Origin: Pseudofabraea citricarpa
Lineage: Eukaryota > Ascomycota > Leotiomycetes > Helotiales > Dermateaceae
Assembly (NCBI GenBank): GCA_029641185.1
Contig: JAPWGK010000006.1
Coordinates: 1,302,001 to 1,366,000 of the forward strand
Direction of reading: 5' to 3'
DNA length: 64,000 nt
Made by a program: the position numbers and the translations under genes. Every line of letters starts with the position of its first letter. The first letter of the stretch is position 1. Positions 12,295 through 22,379 of the stretch are shown here, piece after piece. The notes under the pieces are model-generated. The model was not told where the DNA came from, ran no database searches, and saw only the letters and a list, made by a program, of their open reading frames with translations.

Positions 12295-13456
12295 TTTGAA
12301 CTCAGTAGATCAATTTCGTGGAGATCAAACTTGAAAACGGGGGATAGAAGGAAAGTTGTTTTCTTAGATGCGCCCGACAGCGAGGGATGAAGTCTTAATT
12401 GCAGAAGCTCAGCCTCAACTTACTGTTGCACAAAACCGCCCCTGCAGATTCTTGGTCCCAAGGGCATCCTTAGAAATCGTACAAAAACCTGGATTTCTTT
12501 TGGGCTAAATGGGCCAGCATCAGATTCGCATGCCAATGAAAGCCGATAAATATTGTAGGCAGTATATATGTTATGGCGATATGATTTGCTGTTTTGTTCC
12601 TCTCTACCTCCATGGTGCGTTTCTTTTGTCGTATTGAAGCTGTGTAGCCTCTCGAGTATCAGGTGAAGCTGCGTAGGCTGCAACATCTGATGAGCAGAAG
12701 AGAGCCAAATGCTCGTAAGCAGGCGCTTGAGCCTCTGCCATCTGTGGTTACTTAATTTTACCCAGATGCCTTTAAATCCACATGAATTCCAACCTAACCC
12801 AAGTTACGAAGACGCATTTGCATGACTTGCATCATAAGTTTGAGACGGAGTAGAAGGCTATTTAGTCGCGCTAACATACTGAGTGGGTGGTGAAGAAATG
12901 GCTTGATAAAGTGAAGGACTTCACAACCACTCACCACTGGTTAATTGATCCGGCCCTGTGTAACCATCTCTTGAGATGATGAGTCCCCTTCGGCAGTGGT
13001 GCTGCATGGATAGAGTAACTTGGAACTGTTGGGCTGAATCTCCAATTCTGGAGCAACAGCAACAGCAACAGCAAAAAAAGAAATAAAAGAAACATACAAG
13101 AGCAAATACCAAGCAGAGAGTAATTCAACGAGGCCACTCTTTCCTGTGACCCATGGTCCACATAACATATAAATATCCATATTTCTAGAAAGAGATGCTT
13201 CCAGAACGTCGCCACAAATTTCAACATACCATGAAGATAAAAACCTAGCGAGCAGCCTGGTTGAAGGGGGTCCAGAAGTGGAAGCTGGTAGTAAATAATA
13301 ACTTGCTAACTTGGGGAACAGGCCATAGACGCTCAGGTCAAAGAGGGAGCAGAAATTTATGTACTGTTAACGTCAATAGCTGCGGATTGCCATCTTTAGT
13401 CTAGAAGCCTTTCTGACTAGGGAAATGAAGTCTTCCATCAACGAGATCTAACCAGC
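12295..13456. other. Intergenic region upstream of the NLR
   Basis: No supported gene. Short minus-strand frames (12420-12686, 12931-13227) have no recognisable domain. A CAACAG-type run at 13052-13072 generates their cysteine/alanine/valine-rich translations. The NLR promoter and leader, and the 3' end of the membrane-protein gene, lie here. Confidence 0.5.
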
Positions 13457-14440
13457 TCAAGTCGATGATAGTCCACACAACTGCCACCCAAATTGAATCA
13501 AGGTGAAGAGACCAGCAAGTAACGCCATTGTTTGTCCAGAGGTATCCAGAGAGTTGACTCCTTGCACTCCATTCCAATGAAGCATTAATTCGCCACCGAT
13601 GATATTGAAGCCGACGACCCAAAAAAAGCTAGTGGCGAGAATAAAGAATTTGGGGCCTGTATGCACCTGCTTCCTTGGCAACACGAACGAGTTGTGGGAG
13701 AAGTTGCCTGTCGGTAGTTCTCGTCGATCTTGAGATAGAAAGGCAGCATTTGGCTTTGTTACGAGAGGTATACTGACCAAGTCAGGTTTAACTGGTTGAT
13801 GATGTAGCCTTGTTTTCGACTGGCCTGGTGTCGTCTTCGGGGGATATACTCTAGCAGCAACCGCTAGAATCCAACGTCTTAAGATTCCCCATTTGCCAAC
13901 CACCCACCTCAATGAGTAGAAAACAGCACAGAACCAGTAGTAGCCCTTCCATAAACCCATAGCCCATCCGTGATTAGGCTGCTTCGAAAAAGTATAGATC
14001 CAGACGCGGCAATGCTCTTGGCCCGGGCCAAGGGTCAAATTATTCATGACAGCCCAGATGCCAAAAACCAGCTGAGTCACCGTGGAGATGTTGTATCCCC
14101 AGTACATGATCCTGCCACTCAGCGTCTTCTTTCGCTCTGCAATCACGGCGGGTTCCTCGAGGGGTGCCACGCTTCCTAGCGAACCCACGCTGAATAACGT
14201 GAGCATGGTATCGAAGGGCCGCAGCCGGCCTTGGAAGGCTCGTAGTACTAGTACGCTGTACATCAGGAAGACGGTCACGAGGCTGGGTACTTCTAGAACC
14301 ATGCGTGGAGAGGCTCGATTCGATGCCAGTGCTAGATATGCTATTGCTTGTGCGTAGACGGCAACGCGTACACCCAGGCCGTACAGGTCAGCATCGCCTA
14401 TGATTTGGCAGTCTTGCTGTATTGGGATGGATTGTGCCAT
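13457..14440 (-). CDS. Hypothetical six-helix membrane protein
   Basis: Single exon of 327 aa that I do not recognise. Hydrophobic segments fall at roughly residues 20-42, 48-68, 110-135, 160-185, 270-295 and 300-322, consistent with six transmembrane helices. A basic, Pro/Thr-rich loop lies between helices 4 and 5 (about 200-260). There is no signal peptide. Conserved-looking features are a Trp-rich segment around helix 4 (KGYYWF, LRWVVGKWG) and FGWQLCGL near the end. The start is the first ATG after an AT-rich promoter. It lies between the NLR and PGS1, with no visible functional link to either. A missed 3' intron is possible because another frame near 13420-13500 is also Trp-rich. Confidence 0.7.
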   Translation of the reverse strand: MAQSIPIQQDCQIIGDADLYGLGVRVAVYAQAIAYLALASNRASPRMVLEVPSLVTVFLMYSVLVLRAFQGRLRPFDTMLTLFSVGSLGSVAPLEEPAVIAERKKTLSGRIMYWGYNISTVTQLVFGIWAVMNNLTLGPGQEHCRVWIYTFSKQPNHGWAMGLWKGYYWFCAVFYSLRWVVGKWGILRRWILAVAARVYPPKTTPGQSKTRLHHQPVKPDLVSIPLVTKPNAAFLSQDRRELPTGNFSHNSFVLPRKQVHTGPKFFILATSFFWVVGFNIIGGELMLHWNGVQGVNSLDTSGQTMALLAGLFTLIQFGWQLCGLSST

Positions 14441-14849
14441 GGCAGATATTTCATTGTGATGGAAGATTGGTTCAGGCGCAGAAGATGTGAAGTCTGGAAT
14501 GTATGTTCATATAAATTGTGCAAGGTCGCGTTTGTTGTCACGAAGTGGGGCGGCTGGATTATCTGAATATAAAATTCAGCTGAGATGCAAGATAGAAAAG
14601 AATGGAAATTCAGTGTTCTCGTTAAACTTTCTAATGTCACTAGTTACTTTAACTTATGATTATGATTTTCTTTAATCTATGAATCGTATTACAATTCTTT
14701 TAATGTATACCACTGTGAACACCATCACACCATGGACATAATTGTAATCAACTAGCGAACAATAGAATGGGTCTATTATGATTATAACATCGATCTAGAA
14801 ATACACCTCTAATTTCTCAACCCAGGTACTCATACAAATCTGATATACA
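14441..14849. other. Short AT-rich intergenic gap
   Basis: Upstream region of the membrane-protein gene and 3' region of PGS1. Nothing further recognised. Confidence 0.5.
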
Positions 14850-16594
14850 TCACAAAGCGCCTCCAACCAGTTGTACAATCCACATGGCGACACGAACTCT
14901 GATGCCGACCCTCCTGTCTACCTTCAAAAAATCATCCATGCCGACCTTAGCAGCATGGTCCTGGAGACCATCTCTCTCCTCGGCGAGGCTCTTCTTCAGA
15001 CCCTCATCGCTCGTTACGATGGCCGTGCCGACCTCTAGATCAAGACTGTAACTTCGCTTGGTGTAGTTGCTACTGCCCACAATACTGATACACGGCTCCT
15101 TCTCTCCATTTACGCTTATCCACAGCCCCTTTGCGTGATATGTCCATCCTCCGGGCTCGCCGACGGTCCCGCTCCGCCATTCCTTCAGCGTTACGTCTTC
15201 TTGTCGGTTCTTCTTAGCTGCTGATTCTAGGAACCGCCGTGCTAGTAGTGTATAGGCTGCTGGAAGCAACCCTGAGACACCCTTTGAGCCATAGAAACCA
15301 TTTGCCTGCGGAGAGGCAGTGATTACCACGTTCGATTTTGATGGTGTTGAGAGTAAGAGAGAGGTGAGAGAAGGATCGGGATTGAAATATCCTGCTGTAA
15401 ATGTCCAAGAAGATGAAGTGACTGCTGGTGAGGAAAGCGTCTTGAGAATACTCGTAATCGCTGGCAGCTCGGTAGAGGTATCTGGCTGAAGGAGGGGAGT
15501 CAACTGTGATAAAGGGTAAACCGTCGTGTCGGTATTTGCAACAGAAGGTGTAGCAGATTTTGGAACCTGAATCAGCTGATTTAGAACCGAAGATGCTGCA
15601 GTAATATATTTTGAAGGCGAATCAAGCGGTGATGGAGCAATATTTGAAGTGGGCCATTCAAGAGTATAGCCAGCTGGCAACTGAGAATCCGGAGTCACAA
15701 GGAAACTCAATTTGGAGATGGTATCGTGGATCCTAAAGAAATACGAAGTGATCTCTTTGGATGAAAACACATGATATCGATCTTGTCGGTTTGTGAAGTA
15801 GTCGCTTGAGAGATTTGCACTGCTGGTTGTCAGTATTTGAATGTCTGGAAATTTGTGATAACACATACCCAGAAATAATGATCTCGTCATCAACCCCATA
15901 CAATTTCATATGCTGCAATCCCCATCCCTCGTTAATGCGCTTGGGAATATGCTTCTTTCTCAGACCCGTCAGGTTCGGCGTATGATACATTCGAATCTCA
16001 ACCCTATCAGACCCAAATTCCGAGATCAGAGGTGCAAGGAGGGACGCACATGATGCTTTTGGTGATTCCCTCGTGCCCCTCAAAGCATCTGTGAGGATAC
16101 TGAGTTTCAATCTAGGTTTAGCCCTCAGAGCTTGCTGGAGCGTAGAGATCTGAAACTAGTCAATGGCAATTCTACGAAGCCGTAGAAGAGAGGATATATA
16201 TTTACAAGTTCATGTTCAGTCTTGCCTATATACAGCGTCGAGAGAAAAATCCGGTCCTCCGCATCAAGTATCTTAGACTATACAAATCCCATCAGCATCT
16301 CTGCCTCCCAAGCACATCATAGCAACATTATAGGCGGACCTTCAGTGTCTCGTAGAATTCTGACGGCGAGCGCAGGATGCGGATCTGCGAACCATGAACC
16401 TCAAACTTCGGCGCTATCTTATCCAGCTCATTGGTAAAGGCGCCGAGCATCGAAGCAGGCGAAGAGGTAGAAGGAGCGACAGAGGCCGTAGAGGAAGTCG
16501 AATATCGACGTAGTTTAGCTTGCTGAATGCGCGGCGGCCGGCAGACCTGTAGTCTTCTCGTAGCAGAGCATCTTAAGACACTCCTTGCTATCAT
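14850..16594 (-). CDS. PGS1: Phosphatidylglycerophosphate synthase (mitochondrial)
   Basis: Four exons, 16594-16340, 16277-16206, 16149-15869 and 15819-14850, give 525 aa. It has two phospholipase D-type HKD motifs: HMKLYGVDD (H189, K191, D196) and HAKG (H431, K433), the second followed by the SNY segment. Family knowledge: CDP-diacylglycerol:glycerol-3-phosphate 3-phosphatidyltransferase makes PGP, the committed step to cardiolipin at the inner mitochondrial membrane. The N-terminus (from MIARSVLRCSATRR) is Arg/Ser-rich without acidic residues, as expected of a mitochondrial presequence. I chose this Met over an upstream in-frame Met (near 16789) because the presequence begins here and the upstream stretch lies across the start of the divergent gene. 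It is divergent from the complex I gene with 193 bp between start codons. Confidence 0.92.
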
Positions 16595-16787
16595 ATCCAC
16601 GAGCCAGAACAGACCACAGAAGGAAAAGGAGAGAGGGCGACACAAGAACAAAAAAAAGGTAGATTTTTGGTTGGTGAGGACGTTGAATGTCGTGAGGCTA
16701 AACCAAATTAGGCTCGCCTTGGCATGATCGAGACTCAAGCTCGACGACGAGTTCAACCTCTGAAAACGCAATTGCTCGCACCACATC
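16595..16787. promoter_or_regulatory. Bidirectional promoter of PGS1 and the complex I gene
   Basis: Only 193 bp separate the two start codons, so the two mitochondrial genes must share promoter DNA. The sequence has a purine-rich run (16620-16660) and no obvious TATA box. Co-regulation is inferred. Confidence 0.6.
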
Positions 16788-17571
16788 ATGTCGACGATTA
16801 CTAGAACGCTGCGCAACCTGCGCAGAGCTGGCCTCAAGGTGATTACCGTTGTCCAAACTGCGTGCGTGCCTTGCTGATTGCTTTACGTAGGATGCCCTCC
16901 ACCAAATGCAAGTATGTACAACCTCGAAATGACGCCCCGCGACACATAGAAAAGCAACTGCTAATACAGGAGCACCCGCTGTAGCATATTGGTATGGAAC
17001 CTCCGCTAGAAACCGGCGAGAAGTCATGGAATTAAGGGCTCACGAGTAGAATAGGTGATACCAAAGCCGGCACATTGATTGGATTGGATCGATATGGCAA
17101 CAAATACTTCGAGAACCTACAAGAAGAACTCCCACGTACGTAGTGCAAAAGCCAAAAGGGAAGAAAGCATAGCTCACAAGAATGATAGTCCGAACAAGAT
17201 GGGTGGATTATAAGGACTACGAGTTGGATCCGTAAGACGCCGCCCCTCCGCTCCCTTCCTCCGAGGATATACATTTCTGACACTGCCCAAAAACTAGTAC
17301 ACATATCGAGCCCGGATGGCACGCATGGATGTCATATGCAGTTGACAAGCCCCCGACTGAGGATCCTATCCTCCAAACCGGAGTACGATCTTGGGAATTG
17401 CCTGAGCATCGACCAAATATGACCTTCAGTCGTGGAGCTTTCAAGACCTATTCTACGTAAGTTGTGCCCTGAAATTAAGGGTTTACCTGTATTAAATCCT
17501 GAATTTAACCCTTTCCTAGTGTTAAGCCAAAGATCACTGCTTGGCAACCAACAACGGCCGAGAGACAGTAG
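16788..17571 (+). CDS. NADH:ubiquinone oxidoreductase subunit NDUFA12/B17.2
   Basis: I assembled seven exons: 16788-16838, 16891-16911, 16985-16991, 17055-17135, 17189-17231, 17298-17456 and 17520-17571. They give 137 aa with every phase closing. The product starts MSTITRTLRNL and contains IGDTKAGTLIG, DRYGNKYFEN, LRTRWVDYKD and IEPGWHAWMSY, then VRSWELPEHRPN and YSTVKPK. These are the diagnostic blocks of the complex I accessory subunit NDUFA12 (B17.2; Neurospora 13.4 kDa type). The length matches the fungal family (about 135-140 aa). Family knowledge: it sits on the matrix arm of complex I near the membrane-arm junction. Exon 3 is only 7 nt (CATATTG, completing QMQ-HIG). Intron 2 has a GCTAATA branch motif. 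No exon is long enough to look like a gene alone, so the locus is easily missed. Confidence 0.9.
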
Positions 17572-17939
17572 GCACCAGATGCACAAACTGGGTTGTACAT
17601 AGTATAGTCATTATTGAATGGAGTCGTATTTGAAATTATAGAACTCCTGTATCATTGCCAAAATGAGAGATTCGCGATAAAAATCAATCAGACAACCAAT
17701 CTAAAGAATTACAGGTTTGAGTAGTTGTTGCTCGTTCTCAGCCTATCACAATTTAGGGATTTGCAAACACAACTACTTTACTTAAGTGTCTAATTCAACA
17801 GAATCAAAATCCACAAGAGCACATTTTCACATTTGGAGACACAGTAATACCACACAGATAGTTTAAATGGGGTGCAGATTTATGCTAGCATGATGATATT
17901 CATAGTAAACAAGTCTTTCGTCTCCACGCTAACCAAGTC
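17572..17939. other. Convergent 3' intergenic gap
   Basis: AT-rich stretch between the convergent ends of the complex I gene and the UIM-protein gene. Nothing recognised. Confidence 0.5.
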
Positions 17940-20772
17940 TTACTCGGCAAACCCAACCCTCTTGACAGCTGCGCTCTCTTCTCGAGTATCAGCATCCTCG
18001 AGAACTTGATCTATATCCATGCTGTCATCTTCTATCTTTCTGCTTCCAGCTGCACCAGCCATCATGCTCATTCTCATACTACTTCGCTCCTTCATTTCTT
18101 GGCCCTTCTCGCCTTCATCCGCCATCTGAAATGGGTCAATTCCTACAATCACATCCCCATCCTCATCCAGTTTAGGAGACACCGACCTATCGGTGAGGAT
18201 TGTCGCTCTGGTAGCACTTTTCAAAGAACTGCCTCGGCGCAATGAACTTGCACCATTAATGCCGTTCGGTGATTCTTCTTCGCTAGACTGGTACTTTCGC
18301 TTGCTAGGAGACTTGGGGTCAATCACGGAACTTTCACTTTGACCTTGAGACTCTTCTAGCTTTGGAAACTCTTCAGTAAAAGCTAAGTTATCTGCGCGTA
18401 CAAAATTCTGAGTTTGAAATTAGCTACAAGTTTCATCGGCCAAAAGATATGGACGTACCTGTAAAGATGATGGAGCTGGTTGTTGTGGCCACTCCATTGA
18501 TGTTGAGTCGGCATAGACAAAAATGGCATTCTTGCTTTCAGTCATGGCTGCTTCGAGGACGGTATCTAGGTCGGTTTTCTATTTCAATTGCCGGTTAGTA
18601 CATTTCCTGAGGGTGATTAAAATTTATTGAGTTTTGACGAACCTCGACCGTTACTGGGTCTGAACCAGAAGAGGCAAAATTGATTTTCCACCAGTCATCT
18701 CCCCTTAATCTCGCCCCTTCATTATTGAGATCCATATCGATGAGATCTGGTTCAGACCTGCGGCATATGTATGTCGTATTATTAGTCGTGCTGACGCCGC
18801 GCAGTGAGTACGGGTGAAGAGTTGGCTGGTCAGGATCATCCGATGGTTCTGTGAATAACTTTGATGCTTCCCGTAATGTCTCCCGGGCCTTCTCCTTCTC
18901 CTCATTGAGCGCTATTATCCTGTTAGTCTTATCGAATTTACCATACAATTTTGGTACATACATAGCAACTTCTTGTCAATATTGGCAATCATGATACGAA
19001 GCTCGGCGGAGATGTCACACTTTTTGGGTTTCTCTGTCCCGTTCATGTCTTCGGAAGATTCCCCGTTCTCCTGTGAATGCAAGTCCTTCTCCTGGAGCTG
19101 TGCTTCGTCGTGCCGTAGAGCCGAATTTAAAACATCCTGAACCTTCACTCTGACACCCGGCCCTCTGTTGAAATAAATCAACTTGTCTTCGATCTTAGAT
19201 ATTTTCTCAAGCTCTGCGGTTACGTCTGCTTGTTTTTGTCTCATCTTAGCTGCAGCCAGGCGCCCTGTCTCTAGATAACGATCCGGATACCAAATAGCAG
19301 GAATTGGGATGTTTTTGCTTGCATCTCCTCCGGTAACATGAAATGCGACAACATTGCCGACGTGCGATAGGTATGGGATCGCTTTTAGGTCAGTATCATT
19401 CGGCACATCGGCCCACAACAGTCCATCTGCAAGATCGTAAATTGTCTCGGCATTCGAGTCGCTGTCTGGCAACTCCACGGTGAACAATGCGAAGTCTCTT
19501 CTCTCTGCTTCTGGTTGTTGCCCCGATACCCCTACTGTGAATAGTCTTTCCACATCTTTACTGCCAACCAAGAATTCTTTCCACGTCTTGAAAAATGCAG
19601 TTGTCATGTCCACCGCATCATTTTCTTGCTCATAAAATGACTTTATAGTAGAGAACCCAGTAAGAACCTCAGCAGATCCATAACTCCGGTTGGTAGTGTC
19701 AAGAAATGCCATGAGCCGTTGTAACTCGCTACAGAACTGCTCTGCTTCACTGCTGCTGACTTCCTCGTCCTCGTCCCAAACGCTTGCTACCTCAATTGCT
19801 TTCCCAGTCCACCATTCTTTATCGTATCCATAGTCCGAAAGGATGTGATTTCGGTCTAGGAAAGTCTCTCGAGCAATAGGTATCTCATGGTAAATTGTAA
19901 GAAGTGCGCCAAGTCGACTGCCTGCAAAACTTGGTTTGAGGAAGGCGGGCACATCGAATTCGCGCTTTCGTTGAGCTGGTTCTGGATCGAGTATTATCTC
20001 CTGCGCAGAACCGTTCCCGAGAGGGACCATAGCCCATTCTGTATTCTCATATTGTGATCTCGTGGCCGGCCCAAAGTGCACCTCATTTGTATCCATTATG
20101 CCGCTTTCTTGTGGTAGCAACCCTGCGTCAGCTCTTGATGCTGCCAATGCCTGCTGAAGTTCTGCATTTTCACGATCCGTTTGCGACATAGAATTCAGTG
20201 AATGTGCTATCAACCAACATTAGCTTCCGTTTACTCTAGATATTAAATAGCATACCCGCAGCATGCGATTCAGTGAGGTCTATGACCTGATTGTGTGGCG
20301 ACCTGTTGTTGCTCGATCTTGAGGGAGGTCTGGAAGGCGCAAGCCCCGGTTGGTAGAATGTATCTGGTCCTTGCACATCGAAAGCTGGACAATGGATAGT
20401 CAGTCAAATCTCTATCCGCCTCATGCCTGCCACAAGCAGAGAGTTGGTATACTCACATGGAGGATTCTGGTCATACCCTCCTTCATTGTTACTGAATTGC
20501 GAATCGTCCCATCGATACTATAGCCTATGTTAGATATCCTCAGTGTATATGGCCAGCGGTGAAGCGTACCCTGGTGCTAGTAGGATTGTCGAAGTATTCG
20601 TTAAGAGCTTGATTGGGGTCATTATTATTTCCCTATAAGCATGTTAACTTCTGCCAGTCCTAGAATGCATTGTACAAACCTTGAGGCGGGCAATGGCCTC
20701 CGCGCGATCAAATATATGCTCGCTCAGCATCAGAAGAGTATCGACATCCTCTGCCTTGGGTTGAGCTGCCAT
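17940..20772 (-). CDS. UBA/UIM protein with USP25/USP28-like architecture
   Basis: Eight exons, 20772-20680, 20632-20570, 20517-20457, 20384-20256, 20206-18962, 18911-18643, 18578-18459 and 18407-17940, give 815 aa. The N-terminus resembles a UBA-like fold (about residues 8-50). A clear ubiquitin-interacting motif lies at about 126-142 (acidic start, ELQQALAASRA). A long helical region with predicted coiled coil follows, and the C-terminus is acidic/basic with SPSKRKY and a terminal VGFAE. The order UBA-like, UIM, then a conserved domain is that of USP25/USP28. However, no catalytic Cys box (GNTCW) is visible where it should be: the corresponding segment reads SRLGALLTIYHE. It may therefore be a ubiquitin-binding protein without deubiquitinase activity. 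The USP relationship is inference; ubiquitin binding through the UIM is well supported. Its neighbour is a Cdc34 E2. Confidence 0.75.
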
Positions 20773-21583
20773 TGTGGCAGCTATTCTTCAACGCCTGCAA
20801 CCCAGCGACAAGGCTCATCCACAGCCTCAGAAATCAAATAAAACAGTTGTTTGGTTTCGCGAGCACATAAGAGCAATCAGGTAAGAGAGACTGAGGGTAG
20901 CAGAAATGTCTAATATGCAAAGAAGTGTTGAGAGTGACCTGAGCTGTATTTAAAGAGCGTACAAGGTACGGTAGGTTTGAGGGGATGACGAAGGAAGCCT
21001 GCACCTCTGCGGTAGAGCTCCCAGAATCTGATCGGCGGAAGCACGTGCACGCGTGGCGTTTCCTTTGGCCCCCTGCCAATTTCTGTTTGTTGTACAAATA
21101 TTAATACATCCTACAAACGAATACCTACGTACATCTTACGTGTTTTCTTTCACTCTCACTCATTTCGATACGCCAGATATATTTTTATCCTTAGAAGTTC
21201 TTTGTAAATTCAATATCTTGCATTGTGCTGCGCTATGTATGTGCTGAAATGACTTGCTCCTTAATATCAGTACCAGCAGCCTCCGAAGTTACCTTGATGT
21301 ATTATGTGGAAGCACGCCCAAGGCTATCCTAGCCGTGTACGCCAGATTAAAAAAAAAGGTTAAAAGAAAACAAGTGCCACAACGCCATTCCTGAATGCAG
21401 AGTCGGCCTTGAACCAGTACGCCCAAACCAAGACGTGGTTCCCCCGTCGCTATGCCATGCAGGTGGACAATAATGAAATATCTAGCTGGAGGTACTGACA
21501 CTTGTCACACCTATAGAAACCTAACAGCTTGCAATTTTCGCTCGAAGATCATTGTCGGTCGTATGCTCGGTGAGATGTTGAAT
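20773..21583. other. Intergenic region
   Basis: Promoter and leader of the UIM-protein gene plus the 3' region of the Cdc34 gene. No coding signal was seen on either strand. Confidence 0.5.
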
Positions 21584-22379
21584 TTATGCCTCCATCTCAT
21601 CCGTCTCCTCGTTTTCCTCTTCGCTACCTTCAAAGTCTTCATCCTCCATGTCCTCGTCACTATCACTTCCTCCGAAGTCTTCCTCGTCGCCGCTTTCGGC
21701 CCAGAAATCGTCGTCATTTACAGGTTTAGCTGGAGGAGCAGCAATGACAGCAGAGGTCGGCATGATAAAACCTGCGGGTATGTCCTTTTTGGATGCCTCA
21801 ACCGCTTCTCTGGCCTTCTTGTTGTACTGCTCTCTATCCATTCGGTACATGACCCCAGCATCAACATTTGCAGGGGAGCTGGTTTCCGGATCGTCAAGGA
21901 GCAGAAGAATGGAGCGCAGTACAGACTCGACGCTCTGAACGGATGACCAACGCTCGCAGGCTGCCTCTCCTGATTGCTCATCCTCTCCTGGAGTATGTAA
22001 AATGGAAATGCAAAGTTTACCATCAGCGTATATGTTGGCGTGGTAAGGTGGGTGAAGGAACTTGAAGGTGGGAGGTGAGTAGGGGTAGTTGTCTGTGAAG
22101 GTCATCTCGGCCTTTAAGCATGAGTTAGTGGGTTGTTCAATAGTTGGAGACCAGATGTGCTCACCTTGAAGTAGCCACCATTAAAGGCACTGTCGGGGTT
22201 GATGACCATGAGAGCGATGCTCCATTTGAAGAGAGAACCCTCGTTGAGCTAGAAAGTGGAATCAGTGAGTTGTCCGACGAGACCAAAGCAAGTACACCTA
22301 CTTCAATGTTGACCCAGTCCTCATTATTCAGGGCCTTGTATTCGGTCATGAGACGTTGCTTCGCACCTGCTGCAGACAT
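21584..22379 (-). CDS. CDC34: Ubiquitin-conjugating enzyme E2, Cdc34/Ubc3 type
   Basis: Three exons, 22379-22302, 22248-22165 and 22111-21584, give 229 aa. The UBC fold covers residues 1-175 with the catalytic Cys at 88 (GKLCISILH). It carries the 12-residue acidic loop insertion (HTPGEDEQSGEAACERW) that marks the Cdc34/Ubc7 class. The acidic C-terminal tail (about 190-229, ending EETDEMEA) marks Cdc34, which uses it to bind the SCF Cul1-Rbx1 module. Family knowledge: it works with SCF ligases to build K48 chains on cell-cycle substrates. One oddity is that the conserved HPN motif upstream of the Cys reads HAN (residues 78-80). An AGTC tetranucleotide repeat lies in the upstream leader. Confidence 0.93.

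Noticed and set aside
12931..13227. Minus-strand frames with Val/Ala or Cys runs
   Set aside because: The runs come from a CAACAG microsatellite and no conserved segment was seen.
17461..17520. AAGGGTTTA / TAACCCTTT near-inverted repeat as a possible element end
   Set aside because: It lies inside the last intron of the complex I gene and is short and imperfect.
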